Assembly (NCBI GenBank): GCA_963573305.1
Contig: OY754339.1
Location: forward strand, 85,653,838 to 85,717,837
Direction: 5' to 3'
DNA: 64,000 nt
Source: Pyrrhosoma nymphula
Taxonomy: Eukaryota; Arthropoda; Insecta; Odonata; Coenagrionidae
The translations under genes and the position numbers were made by a program. This document shows, piece after piece, positions 27,401 through 42,400 of the stretch. Positions within the stretch are counted from its first letter, which is position 1. Each line of letters begins with the position of its first letter. A model generated the notes under the pieces. The model was not told the origin of the DNA. It made no database searches and saw only the letters and a program-made list of their open reading frames with translations.

Positions 27401-30400
27401 CTAGACGGAGAAAGCGAGTGGCAGAAAAGCTAACGGCAAACATACCAGTTCGGGAGATTGCATGGCAGTTGAATGTCTCCCACGTGACAATAGTTAATTT
27501 GAAGAAAAAGTGGGAGGAATCGCATTTGGTTTCCAGGAAGGCGGGTTCAGGGAGACTTAAAGTCACTACACCAGAGGAGGACGTGTTAGTAGTGGACCAC
27601 GTAAGGGAAAATCCTTTTCCGACTGCCAAAGAGACAAGGAATGCGGTTGGTGTTCGGGCATGTCCACAGACAGTGCGTCGGAGGCTGCAATATGCAGGAC
27701 TTGAGGCAAGGCTTTGAAGGACTGGATGCAGGACTTGAGGCAAGGCTTTCCTTTGAAGGAAATTCTTACAGATGCTCACAAAGTTGCATGTCTGGATTTC
27801 GCAAGGCACTATGTGTCTAATAGGATAGAAGCAGTGTGGGCGGTAACATGGTGTCACAAATAGGTGGGAGGGAAAAAAATTTTCAACGTAGATTTCGCCG
27901 TAATTCATCCACTTCTGTATCTCAAGCCGATAGGTTTTCACACCTGCTTTCGGAGCTCGGTTATCATAATCTAGCGATGCAGATAAATACATGCAAACGC
28001 ATAAGCTTCAAATGTATACTTTCCTGATAGAAAAAGGCTATAAATTGCACTTAAAATAACCAGTTATCCAAGAAATATTTTGTTCTAACAGTTTATTTTT
28101 CTTTCAAGTTCAAGCTTTTGTCAACTCTTCTGTTGGATTCAACATACATTAATATATACGCAATGAATTACCGTATTTTCTGGTAGATAACCTGCGTGTT
28201 ATCTATACAAAAAATATAGAAAAATGATAAAAATAATAGTGCGTGATATACAATGGAAAATCTAGTTTAATTGAATATTGAACTTGGAAACAAATGACTA
28301 AACAATACTCACTTACTAGGGCAATTTTATTATAACCAACATATTGCAAATGTTAATGTAATTATATAATTAATTTCAAAATAAGAGTAATTATTGCAAA
28401 ACATTACAGTGGTGAAAAAACATTGTCTGCATAACACAAAGGAGGAAAGCATAAAAAAGGAAACTTAAATAATTAGTACAAGAATTACATTAAAACTTGC
28501 AAACATAAATTTTCTATCTAACTTGCAAACATAAATCTTAGTCGAAACCATAAAATTCATCTCCCGAGTCACACTGGAACGAATCCATAGTTCGCAGTAT
28601 TTCCACCGGAAGATCAGCAACTTCGCTTTCCTCAGTAGCTTCATCGTTTTCAGAGTCTGTTGCTTCTGTAACCTGCAAATCCCCAAATGATTTATGAAAA
28701 CCTCTTTGGACGCAAGTTACTGTCACAGAATTCCAGCTTTCCGATATCCATTTGCATATTTCCTCATAAGATAGTCGCTTCATCTTCCCAGAGTTTGTAT
28801 ATTCATGGACACCTGCAATCATCCATTTCTCCCACTTAGCTCAAAGTTTTGATTTGAAGGATTTATTCACCGTTAAATCAAGGGGTTGAAGTTTCTTTGT
28901 CAGTCCACCAGGTATAATTGCTACCTTGGAGTATTTGTTGACCAATTTCTTTACTTCGGGCACTAAATGGGCTCGACATGCATCCATAATTAAAACAGAT
29001 TTGGGGCTGAAGAAAGCATGTTTACGTTTTTTCCAAACATTATCCAACCAGGTCTTCATCATTTCTTTATTTATGCATCCTTTTTCATTTGCGGTAACAA
29101 TAAGGTCTTTCGAAAAACGCCCCTTTGGAATGGTTTTCCTCTTTATCACCATAGGAGATAGCTTGGAACCATCTGATGTTATGCACAATACAACTGTAAA
29201 ATTTGACTTTTCGTGTCCTGTTGTAGTAATGGACACTTCCTTTGCACCTTTAAGATTCACAGTCCTTGCAGTTGGAAGGTCAAAACTTACTGGGACCTCA
29301 TCCATATTACCCACATGCATTTCTTCTACTTCAAAAATGCACTCTTTCACAAACTGTCTAAATTTTATCACCTTGGCCTCCCAATCTACAGGTAGTTTCT
29401 GACCAATGCTTGTCGAGGCACGAACACTTAAATTATTTCTCATCATGAACCGGAATCCCCAAGAGGGATATGCTTTGAAGTCAATTATGTTTTTCTCTCG
29501 TGCAATTTGCTTTGCTTGAAGTAAAATTCTAGTTGTTGAGAGTCTTAGTCCTCTTGATCGTTCACGAATAATCCAGTCGTAAAGTTCTTTTTCGAGTGTT
29601 GGCCAGAAACACTTTCTGTAGCGCATGGCTCGTTTTCCACGATGCAGTTTCTTAAAAACCTCCTAATTCTTTCGCCACTCTCTCATACTAGCTTCATTTG
29701 AATTTTCTCCCTGCTGCACGATTTCCATTAACTTTTGCAAACTGAATAACTTCCAGCTTAAACTGAGCCGTGTACGATTTGCGTGTTTTTGCTTTTCTTT
29801 CTTCCATGGCCTTACAATAATAAATATAATTAGGTACTATTGAAATACCTTCGATACCACTTTCAAAATTGTTTATTTCCTAGTTCATTTGTCCATAGAA
29901 AGGTAGTTATAATGATTTCGCTGCGGCTTAAACAGCAACATAACGATTTTTAAAGCGCTTTATGAAAAATAGTACAAATTTGAAATGCGCGTTATCAATA
30001 CATATATCACAGAGAAGAAATTTTTGAAATGCGTGTAATCTATACATTTCTCACAGTGAAGAGATTTTTAAAATGCGTGTTATCTAGTAGGTGCATGTTA
30101 TTTACCAGAAAATACGGTATTCCCAGACAAAGCCGAAAGAAGAGTCAGCTAAATCTTTCATTTCGTAAACATTACGGCGTGATTCCAAAAAATAGCTTTC
30201 ACAACGATGAAAAACAACTTAAAATACGCAATTACTTTCTTATAGGGAATAGGTCACTTGTAGCCCTGAAATAACTCAATGGTGTTATGCCCATGTTCTA
30301 CTATCGTGTCAGAACAAAGATAAATATTTTCCGCAAAGTCAATGAAAGCTTGTTAAGATTGTTCAACACACCACCTGAAAATGCCATTTCAGTCTTTTTA

Positions 30401-33400
30401 TTTTACATGTCATGGCCATTTTAAAGTAGACATTTCCTCCATTTAAGAAAATATAATGCCTAAAAAGGCTCAATGTATTTTTCTGTCGATCTTATTTCCA
30501 ATAGGAGGCCTATAAGCGAATAAATGCCTAGTTATACTTGACGAATTTAAGACTTTTTAATGCCTAACGCAGCAACGCATCGACTTAACTGGAAAATTCC
30601 CTCTGGTATAACATTCACCAATCCTTCATGCATGAACACGAAGAGAGTATTACCATGTGTTAATTTTCCGACGCTAGTCTACAGCTTGTAAAACTGCGTC
30701 GTCATGCACCTCAATCATTTAACAATACCCAAGGAGAAGTATTTTCCCCTCGTTTTCCCCGCGCATTCCACCCTTCATCCCTCATCCCTCATTCCACCTC
30801 TAGCTCTCGCCTCCGAGGATGAGAGGTGGGATGGGGACCAGTCTCTTATCTGTAAGATATCAAGTTTCATCATTGCATCGCAAACTAGAAAAAAAACAGA
30901 AAATTTCATCACGAAACAGCAAAAGAATTGAAATAACAACCTGATGTGTGAGCATAAGGTTTTTGTTCAGCTTGTCAACCACCCAGTTGAAGAAGTGGAT
31001 GCGTTTCCCATGGTCTCCATTTCGAATTTCCTGCACCATCTTGACTTTGTATGGCTTGAATTTCAGCATCTTCAATATTGGTTGCTACGTCATCCTGGAA
31101 ATGTTCAGTGACACGTCACGGCATCGGATGGAATGCGATAGAGATGCCAATACCAAAGCCACAACTGCGTGCCCCTGCTCGGGTGTGGTTGATGCATCAA
31201 AGGGCACCTGATGTGGTCCCTCTTCTTGAGGTGTTCAAAGCTGAAACAATTTTTCTCACAAAACCTCGTGCAAGAGCTGAACTTGCGTCCTGTAAAGGCG
31301 GAAGGCGGGTGAAAGAAAATATGAATGTGTATAATAATGTGAATGAGTGAATGAAAGATATGTGGAACAAAGATAAGTAGTTCAAATAGTGTACACCTTG
31401 TCACTGCTGTCGGTGAGTCGAGCAGACGACTCTCGTGCAGGGGATTATGGGTTTAAGAAGGGACATGAAAAGGTGGAACATGGGCTCAAGAAGAGGAGAC
31501 CAAGGTGAAAAGTCAGACCGAACGCGTCGACATAAGACGTGCAAATTTCCGGGAAGGATAGATCGGCCCAAACTCAGACTGGACGCACAGGCCTGAGAGA
31601 GCACGATTCGCCGGGCGAGGGAAAACCAGAGTCATTGCGGAGGACGACGCCTGTTCCTAGGGCATTTGGATCCACCTACGGAGAGAGGTTCCTGCCGCTG
31701 CTTTGTGGCCGCATGTGCCGTCAGCCCGCCAGCGAACTCTCATTACTTGATCCATACCCACAAAGGACCGCGTAAGCTATTCTCGCAAAGTGAATTATTA
31801 AAAGTCCCTTATTTCCCGTGTGCTACTCCCCGACGGTTGATAGAAGTGCGTTGGGGTGTTTCCATGCTTCCATAAATGTCGACGGAACGAAGAAAAAAGG
31901 GGGGGAACAAGTCTATGTAAATCTTCACTGTGAATTATTTATGAAGGTGATTAGGATTGATTATTGCTAGGGATTAAATGTATTGTTTCGGGGTATTACC
32001 ATTTCAAGTGTTCATTATTGCTATTTCTTCATATTCTTGTAATTGTTAGGGCATTATTATATTTGTCAGGGTTTAATAGGTGTGATTTATCTCACTCACT
32101 ATGTGATCTCATTTATTACCCATTTGCTTCAGTGTTTCTCAAGCAAACCGACTGATTCTCCACCACACCGACAGCTTTTGCGTGTCGGTGCGGTCCACCG
32201 ACTGGAGCTCGCCGGGGCACCGATCGGGTGCATTCAGAATCGCACGGCTGCTCTCTCTGAGTTGGTGTGACGTCCCACCCGACGAAAAGCCTACTGTAGT
32301 GATCGGTTGGTATTACAGAATGACCCCCCTGACCCCCACGACTAACCCTGAACAAGGACCAAAGAGAAATGGAGATGTATGATGTATAAAATATGTAAAT
32401 TTGTTGATGAAGAGAGGTTGCTGATGCTGAAAGTATCTAATTCCATCCTCCCTCTGTCGAAAAAAATTGAGAGGGACTTGAAGTGACGCAGAAAAGGTCA
32501 CAAGCCACAGTGACATAATGACACATTTTTGGTAGAGGTTACTCTTGATCAATCACACATACCCTTGTAGGTCAAGGAATGCATGGAGGGATCTGGGAAT
32601 CATACAGTCGACTTGTGCACCCATTAAAACCTATGATTCAACACCTTTGTTGCCACGACTGGCTTGCCTACAACTCGTGACCTTTGACCCTGGCGTAACC
32701 CCTGGAGGTCAAGGGATGACGAGAGATCTGAGGACCTAACCATCATTTTGGCACCCTTTTAAACCTAGAATTCAATGCATTTGTTTCCCCAATTTGGTTG
32801 CAAACACCTTGTGGTCTTAGCCCCCACGTAACCCTTTAAGGTCAACGAATTACAAGAGGGATCTGGAGGACATCACAATCTAATTTAGCATCATTTTAAA
32901 CCTATTATTCAAGTATTTGTTGCCACGATTTGCTTGCCAACACCCCGTGATCTTTGACCCCTGCATAACCGTTGTAGGTCAGACAATGCCAGAAGAGACC
33001 TATCCATCGACTTGGGCAGCTTTTTAAACCTATGATTCGACACTTTTGTGCCCCAAATTCACTCTTTGTCACCCCAGAAACCTAACTGGGCCCTTCCAGG
33101 AGTCATGATTGGATTTACGAAGACAAAAGTGGTTTCATCGTATTCCCCATGCCCAAAAACCCTCGTTATAAAAGTTTCGCAAATTCGGACTTTTTTGTCT
33201 TGAATATTTCAATATTGAAAGCCCATAAGCAAAATTTGGATTTTGTATTGGACCCCCATTCTGGGGTCAAAAGGTGAATTTCCTAAAACTTCGCTTATAG
33301 TCTACAAAACACAATTTCATTCTACCCTGGCGTCAAATTTCATCAATGTGGCACTAACGGAAGTGTCTAAAGTTAGAGGTCAAAAATGACACACGATGAA

Positions 33401-36400
33401 TGGGTCACTCTGGCACATCAATTGCTCAACAAATAGAATACATTAATTGCTCTGTGGCATTGCCCCTCATAGTTAAAAAATATATCAGATTTTTTTATTT
33501 CCGATTTAAAATTTTTATTTCAAGAAGTTGAAAAACAAAATCATACTATTTTAGCTAGAATAGAAAACCATCATTGATATTATGTGTCGATGTCTGTTTT
33601 TTTCAATTGTTTTGCGCATTCTCCTCCGCCTTCAAACTAAGGTAATTTAAGTTAATAATAGTAGTTAATACTAAGTCATAATTTTCCACTAACGGCAGGT
33701 AGCGTTACATAACTGAAACAATGTCAGTTTTCACTTCAGGATGGCAATCGAAACTTGTCTCGGGAATAAAAAATACCATCCTCTTTCTCCTCGCACGTGT
33801 GTTTCCACTCCTCAGTATCCATGAGGCTTGGTTTCGCTGGCACAACTGTCTGCTGGGTTTCCCGACTTCCGCGAATGACAGTCCGATGAGACCACAATCG
33901 GCAGTGGATGGTCAATGAGTGTTTCTCGAAAAGCGGTTCAGTCATATAATCTCTTAGTAATTTCGAAAACTGGGGTTCCTTAAAGGATGTGCCTACACCT
34001 GCAGAGAGAGCGAGCGAGATGGAGAAACACGACGACGGTGGTCCGCATTACGAAGGGCAGTGCCATCCCTAGGATAGGGTAAGAGGTGCCGCTGCACTGG
34101 GCCCAGCGCTTATGGGGGCCCCACCCGGGCATGAATATTTCAGACAGTGCGGGGAAACCCGCCTATTACCCGAAATTACCTACTACCTAGTGCACATATA
34201 AATTTATTGAAACTATTTGCGGACTTTTGTTTGCATAGGGCCCCTCAATCTCCAGGGACGGCCATGACGAAGGACATTCCTAAGTTATTTCGGCGAAAGA
34301 AAACCCTTTTCCCCACCATGCCAGTGAGCTTCGAGCCCCCTTTAACATGGGGCGTTGGCTTCTCCAGCTCATGTTTCATTCGGGTGCTCCTGCTTCAGAG
34401 ATCGTCTGCCCGACGCAATAGCGTTAGGCAGTCAAGTGGGGCGACAGTGTTGTCAAATCGAGGATTTAAATAGCCTGTTGTACGGGTTGCGTTGGGAAGT
34501 GGTACGATTTTTTTTAAAGTAGCTGTACATAATTTTAATTCTTTAAAAATTCTCCTGTTGCCTTTGAAAATTAAACATTTGATGAGTTAATGTAATTGTT
34601 GGATAAGTAAATATGGCTTAAACTATGGATTCCCCTTATGTGCACACTCGGCACTCTGGTGAAAATAAACCGTGACAGACAGTGTGACAGATATTGTGAC
34701 AGAAGCGTGAACACAGTGTGCTTAGAATATGACAAGAGCGTGATTACAGTGTGACCACAGTGTGCCAAAAGCGTAAATTGGGACTCAAAAGCGTGTATTG
34801 TATCTTTTATACCGTTGATTTCGTTTGACAGCTATTGGTTACAACACATATGTTTCTTTAGGATTTTTGGTTCAATCCAAAATGAATACGTTAAGAAGTT
34901 TCCAAAGAGGTTACAACTTTGGGAGTTATCCATTTACCCGGATATGTATTTGATTATCCCGAAATAGACAGTGTGACTGTACAGTGTATGAATATCTTGC
35001 GCGCAGTGTTCGTACAATATTTGCTCAGTTTGAGGACACCATGTACACAGTGTGAGGACACTGTGCGCACAGTGAACATACACTGTGACTAATACCCCCG
35101 TACAGTGTGCCGCACATTGTGGTCACACTGTCCGTCACGCTTTAAAGGGATCACAGTGTGCGTACACTGTGACTAATACCCATTACTAGTTGTATAAACA
35201 CAATCCCAGGATTGTTCCTCAAGTAATAATTGGAAAGATAGTATGGCTGATGTAGAAAAAAACTTTTTAGACTTGACCCTGTTATGGGAGATGCTTGCAT
35301 CACCATCAAAAAGAAACTTAGAAAACTGGGCTTTATGGTCTGAGAAGCGAGTATCTAGGTTCTGACCTTTAACACCAGCAATGTTGGAGAAAATGTTTTC
35401 TATGGTTGAAGAGGAGGAGCTGGTGACCCTCGTAGGTTCACTTATGGACGGTATTAGGTTAAAAGTGCCGAGAATATCTAACAGGTGATTCTTCTGAGCA
35501 GAAGAGGAACCGAAATCAATGTTGAAGTCACCACAGACAATTGTATTATGTGAATTCTTGGTAAAAGCACTAAGAGTTTTGTAAAAGATGTTCATAAAGA
35601 CAGAAAGGTCACCACTGGGTGACCTGTAAATGCACATAATAGAAATATTTATACTACCAAGCATCAAATGTAGTCCACAACACTTAAAATCAAACTCCCT
35701 GCTTGGAATTTCCCTACAAATATTTTGTACATTGAGGTGATTTTTAGCAAAAATTAGGACACCACCATTTTTGTGCAAGGGCCGACGAAAATGTGACATC
35801 AAACAAAAACCATCAATACTGGTGAATTTGACCTCGTTTGGGTTCAACCAGTGTTCTGAAATACATGCAATATCAGGCTGATGTTTGCTTAAAAATATTT
35901 CTAGCACATTCATTTTAGAACGTATGCACTTAATGTTTATATGCATAATTTTCAAGGCCTTCCAATAGCTTCATGAATTCACACAAAATCATAGTTTTTG
36001 CCTGACTATACCAATATAATCCTTTTGCTGCTGTTGGTGTGCTACCATGTCCAGAAGTGGAACCTGTGCCCTATGTTTTTAAGCAATATGTACTTCCTAT
36101 GTGGGAAAAAGTTAGTTGGTGAGAAATGAAGATTTAAATAATTGTAAAAATAAAAAAATGTTCAAAAATATTTTATACCAGGAAACATCTAAGGCATGAG
36201 GCAGATATATCATTGTTGTCATCTTGATTAAGGATAAAATGGGATCTTCTTAGCTATATGTAGCTTTTTCTGTTGCTCTCGTAGTATTGGCAGATTGACA
36301 GTTGGTAGCACTGGAGGCAAACCAATAGGTTGACAATGAGAGGCCTTGTTATGTATTATAATGGCACCCTATGAATGAAATGAGTAGGAATGAAAACTGA

Positions 36401-39400
36401 AGTGTGCTTATGTATCCAATCTGATATCCATATATCTGGCTACAAGGATAAATATGCTACATATATGAGAAGGAGAAGATAAAGTGATTCTTCAGAATGC
36501 CTCACAGGTTAGAGTTGGCTGCCTGTGACTGAGATTTGCTAAGATCTACAATCACTGAGGTACCACTGAGAAGAAGATAGCTTAGGCAAGATGAATTATT
36601 GTTAGCAGATGAGCAGAATTGTTATGCAAATGCGTCATGCCTGTCACAGAAAGGAAGAATGATGCAAAGAAGCATTCATGAAGCTAAGGGCCAGTCCATT
36701 CTCACTCAGAGAGTTGTATGCATTTATACATACAACTCTATGACTTTCTGCCTACAACTGTTTGTAATTTGTAGGCAGTGCCATGGGGGGCATGGAAGCT
36801 GAGCGATTCATGATTTCATAATGAGCAGCCAAAATATTTTCTTTTCATCTGAATTATAAGTTTAAAATTCAGTATATAAATGGCATTACCTACCAAGTTA
36901 TTTTATTCAAGAGCTTGTTAACATGTGCAACATGTTAACCAATATAATTATGGAGAATTATTGTCTCAACGCATTGCCTGAAGATTTAAGCCATTGGTGG
37001 AAATCATTGTACATGGGTTCGTTTGGTCATATTCGTGCAATTTAATTGACCCTGTGGAAAGGATCAATATTGCAAACTGGAGGTACCAAGTGTTATTTGG
37101 TGTGGATAAGTCCCAATCCAATTGGTAGAATGCAATATAAACCTATTTCTTGGCAAACATTCTTTGTACTCTATGCAAAAGGGAAATACGTATACATTTA
37201 CGGATGCCACATGCTCAAGTATTGATCCTGAAAGTGTCACCTTATTTAGTGACTCAAGTTGATAAATTTTCATCTGCTAAAAAAGCTTAACATTTCTCAA
37301 CTTAAACTCTAAGGTGTATGGTAAATGATATCACAGAAGTGACTTCGCCAAGTAATCATCATGGGTGAAAAGGTCTTCTCCGACTAATGTTGGTAGGATT
37401 TTTGTGAGATGACAAGAAACTTATGCAAATGATCCAAAATTTGGTTTTTGTACTGTCAAACTAAGGACTAACAAGAAGTATGTTCTTTCTTCTCAGGGTA
37501 CATGCAGTTTAATATACTAATGTTTGTGTTGGAAGTGTCAATGTGCTTTATGAACGCCAGTGTTTTTAATATCTCAGTTTTTGTTCACTGAATATAGTGC
37601 TCATTGATATCTAAAGATCTAATGTCAATGCCATTTAGTGTTATTGATTGTTTTTGGCATTGAAGGTCTCTCTGAGGGTCTGCACCAATCTGGAGTGGCT
37701 GTGTCCAAGTGGGCCATAGAGAAGGAGGAATCTGCTGCGCATGCTTTCCGCCTTAACAACCCAGAATGCATAGTTTTATCTGATGATTGTAATGATCTTC
37801 TGAGGCTAGTTATGGATGTAAGTAAAACCTAAAGCACATATTGTCTTATTTAATAGCTTTCATTTTTTTAAATACAAAAAAGCTAAAAATTAATGATGAT
37901 GAGGTGGGAAATTTTTAAATTAAGATGCATTTGCAAAAGTTAATTAAATTAAAATGAAACTATGGAATCATGGATTACCCAAGTTGGTTTACCAAGATAG
38001 TGAAATGAGTGATGAGAGCATACCTTGCTGCTTAAAAAGCAGCCACTCAGTGCATGTTGATTCTTTCTCATTCTCCACAATACTTACAAGCCCCAATTGT
38101 TGGTAGAAAATTAAACTATTTTAAGCTGAACATGTTAAATAAAAGACTTTGTACTATTCCACAATATGAGGAAGGTTAAGGTTTAAAGGCTATTTAAGGT
38201 TTAAATTTTTGAATTAGCAATGTTCTCCTTATTCATCAGGACGTTTTGAGGTTAAAATGCTACTGCTCTAAAAGATGGCCCTGAATAAACAAATGTAATT
38301 GACAAATACTATTGGATAATTTATTTATTTTAATCTGCCATGAAGTTCTTAATAAATGCAAATATTATTTCATTATTGTTTATGTATTTTTCTTGTTCCA
38401 AATTCAGGGGGAGCGTGTGAATAGTTCTGGACAGAGTCTTCCTCAGAAAGGAGAAGTTGAGCTACTATGTGGTGGACCACCTTGCCAAGGATTTAGTGGC
38501 ATGAATCGTTTCAACTCTCGTCAGTATTCTCTCTTCAAGGTAATTTCAACTATTAATTTTTTTCCAAAAAGTTTGCTTTCATGAAAGTTTTTTTAAATGC
38601 TCCGAATTGAAAAATTCCAAAAGCAGTAGAGTGCCAATTATCCGACTTTGGATCAGCCGACCGTCGGATTATCCGACGATCGGTCCCTCAACAACCCCCT
38701 CCCCTACTCTTCCATTTCACCCCTCTTACCCCACCCACTACCGCTTCTGTTCCCACTCAAAGCCAGTGGCTGTGTTTAAATCTACAAAATTGCTTCATTT
38801 TGCCCTTAAAAAAGGTTTTCCTGCAGCAGCCTATTCTATTACGCACATGTCAGTGATGCATTATAGTGAGTCCTCTGTATCACTGTTTGCATGACTGGGG
38901 TACTTATTCAATTTCTATTTTTTCGGGAAGGAAGAAGTGTGTCATGCTAGATATTTCCGAAAAGTTGAGGATAATTGAAAGAGAATCCAAGGGAGACTCA
39001 GTGGCAACATAATACTGAATGGCTCCGTCATGAATTAAAAGGAAATCATATTCTTGATGACTATTCTGTCATCTTCGTCACCAGAACTGTGAACATTAAT
39101 ACAGTGTGCGTAGATGACTCCAATAGTGATAAGGAAGAAACAATCCATTCAAAATTAGTTTATCTCCAAAACGTGCTGGAATCAGCAAAATTGTTGATGC
39201 AGTTCATGGAACAGGAAGATGACACTTCTGTACCAGACATTTTGTGTGTTTCAAAAATTAGGATGGCTATAAAAATGGAAATACAGTGTGTCTTTGTTTT
39301 ACGTTGTCCTGTTTAACGTTGTTTCGTGATAACGTTAGCCAACAATTAAAACCCTTAATCGTTCAACGTCGTCAGTGCTTCACGATAACTTATTAAAATT

Positions 39401-42400
39401 TTGCTCTACCAAAAAAATGAATAACGAATAGCGTGTGTAAAAGGTTCACCTGAGCGAATAATTATTGGGTTATTTGTTTCATAACTGTTATATTTGCTTA
39501 TTATTTACTACGCTGTTATTGGGGGGCAATGCATCGGGTATTTAAAACTCAAACCAATGTTAGTGTACCATCTTGAATGGCATGGTATTAATAATGATAC
39601 ATTTTATCGATACATTAAAATCCATCTTTTTTATACTGGAAAGCTCGGCTTCTTGCGCTTAATTTTGCATTCGGCATCTCAATAACTCATCAAAATCACT
39701 TGCAAGCACAGAAACCAGGAATAAAACTAGGATACTTAACAATTGTCACTGGAAAACAAACAATCATTTGACGGAAATGGCCAAAAACTAGAGATTCAAA
39801 CAATAAAATCAGTCTTGGTGCCACGCAATAAATAAATATATCAACAATTATATTGATGTCGTAGTTGGCCTTGATTGGTGCTTTAAAGCCAGCTACGCAA
39901 CCATTGCAATAAGGTCGTTCACTATAATGCGAAATTGCAATTTAATTCACGAATTCAGTAGATGGATTGGAAAATAGATTTTCGGTGGAGACAAAATTCT
40001 TCTATATTCAGCCACTCACTTTTAAATCAAAAACAAAAATTCACGAAACTTGCCGCCCACTCAAAAAGTTCGTGACGTCATCAGAGATCCGGTTCAGTTT
40101 CTAATTCGCTCGCTGGAAAGCGAGGGAAGGGGAATGCTGCATAGTGCCCATCGTGATTGGATGGAGCAGCGAGTGACTTCAAAACTTTTCATTTTGGTTC
40201 TTTTACGTGAAAGGGTTAAGAACCCCAATTTTTCGCCGCTGATAATTCGAAAAGCAGGCGACGGATCAAAAAACAGAAAAAAACCTGTCTCTCTTTATTT
40301 TGCAAACTATCAGAATTGGCATTTAAAAAACTCTTGGCGAACAAGCCCATTGAAATGAAACAACTCAGAGCGACTATTCACGCATGTGTAGTCTGTCTCA
40401 TCCTCAAATCCGTAGTAGAGTCTAATGAACAAATCAGAAAAAAAATTTAAAAAATCGGAAAAATACGTCTCTTTAGTTTTCAAACTATAATTAGCATTTA
40501 AAATCTCTTGGTGAACGATCCCATTGAAATGAAACAACTCAAAGCGGCTATTCACGCATACGCAGTCCGTCTCGTCTTCAAATCCGTAGTAGAGTCTAAT
40601 GAACAAATCAGAAAAAAAATTTTAAAAATCGGAATAATACGTGTCTCTTTAGTTTTCAAACTATAATTGGCATTAAAAAACTCGTGGCGAAGAAGCCCAT
40701 TGAAATGAAACAACTCAAAGCGGCTATTCCACGCATGCGCAGTCCGTCTCATCTTCAAATCCCTAGTAGTGTTATGAACAAATCAGACCAAAATAAAAAA
40801 TCGGAAAAATACGTTTCTCTTTAGTTTTCAAACTATAATAGGCATTAAAAAACTCTTGGCAAACAAGCCCATTGAAATGAAACAACTCAAAGCGGCTATT
40901 CATGCATGCGCAGTCCGTATCGTCTTCAAATCCGTAGCACAGGGATTCCCAAACTATGTTCCGCGGAAAGCTAATGGGTGTTCCGAGTAACCAATAATGG
41001 CTTTATATTCTGCTACCTAAATGCAATGGTTTAATATATGCGTAGTCCACAAGGTGTTCCGTTAAAATTTCAGGATTTACGAAGTGTTCCATCGCAGGAA
41101 AAGTTTGGGAAACCCTGCTGTGTCAGATTACTTAGAATAAATGCGCATATTGCTTTTCCTTTGTTCGACTCACCTCGGAGCGGAGATCCACCGATCGTAG
41201 ATGCCGATAGGTGGTTATTCCACTAATTGTAAATAGAAAAGCACCGCGGCGTGACGAAATGTGTATTGCCGGTTATCGCCGTAAATCGAAAGCACTCGAT
41301 GTCATCCTCCAGCGATTGTTATCGTAACACCGGTTATGCTACGATGAACTGCAAACTTCCGCATACCTCCGCAATATTTTCATGTGAGTTCGTTTAAATT
41401 GAATTAAGAACATTTGCTTGCAATTTTATTCTTTTTATTGCGTCTGAAATGTACTTCAACAATTTTCTCACAAAACAATTAAAATTTGCGTTTTGGGGCA
41501 CAATTCGCGAAATTTCGTGAGTTCAAAAGTCATTCCCCCAGTCAGTATGGAGTATGTTGTAACTAATTACCACTCCTAGGACATTTTTGTCTAAATTCGC
41601 TAAATTCGCAATTGCGAAATTTTCCTATCCCTAATAATACCATGTCTGAATGGTAGATCCGGGGAAAGATATCTACGGGAAAAAATACATGAGAATCCCA
41701 TGTCCCCATAAGGTAGAATTGGTGGGAGAAAAAGTTGATTCACTGCTGTTTGAGGTGAATCGAAAACGTGTTTTTCGTGTTGAATTAGTGTGTAAGAGGA
41801 ATTTTTCAAAACCCTCCATGATGCAGTGAATCGTCGAGGGTGATACTGTTCCTAAAAAATTGTTACGAAATAACAAAAAGGTTGTACACAGCACCGAGCT
41901 TCCCTACTTCACTCACTATTTTAATTGATTTCCTATGTCTTCACGATCTCAGCGAGCGAAATGATTGGCCTTCGCTGCATTCGCATGCGCACGCTCCCGC
42001 AGTGAAGGAAAAAAATTTCTATTTACCCAGAGGGTAACCGGTGCTAACAGCACTAAATATCAGAAATTTAGGAGGAAAAACTGGTGCTTATTGTTTTAAA
42101 ATACCTTTTCAGTTTGTTCATCTAAGATAGGAAGCTCTCTGACTAGTGGTGCCATCTGTTCGACTGCCCGCGTAATTAAAATACGCCGTAAATCGGCGGA
42201 GGATGCTGTGAAGTAGTCCATAAAAACACATAAATGTTTAAGAAAATTGGCAATTTTTGTGCATTAATCCATTGATAACGCCTTTCAACCAGGTCCCATG
42301 TATTTTTAAATATCAACAGTAAGTTCCTATCACCTGTAGTTTTCGTGCCGCCAGGATATAGAATAATTCCAAAATGTCTTTTTTGAGTGAAAATATCAAA

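Noticed and set aside
32540..33080. CRISPR array
   Set aside because: Spacing is regular but units are long, diverged and lack unique spacers; the context is an animal intron.
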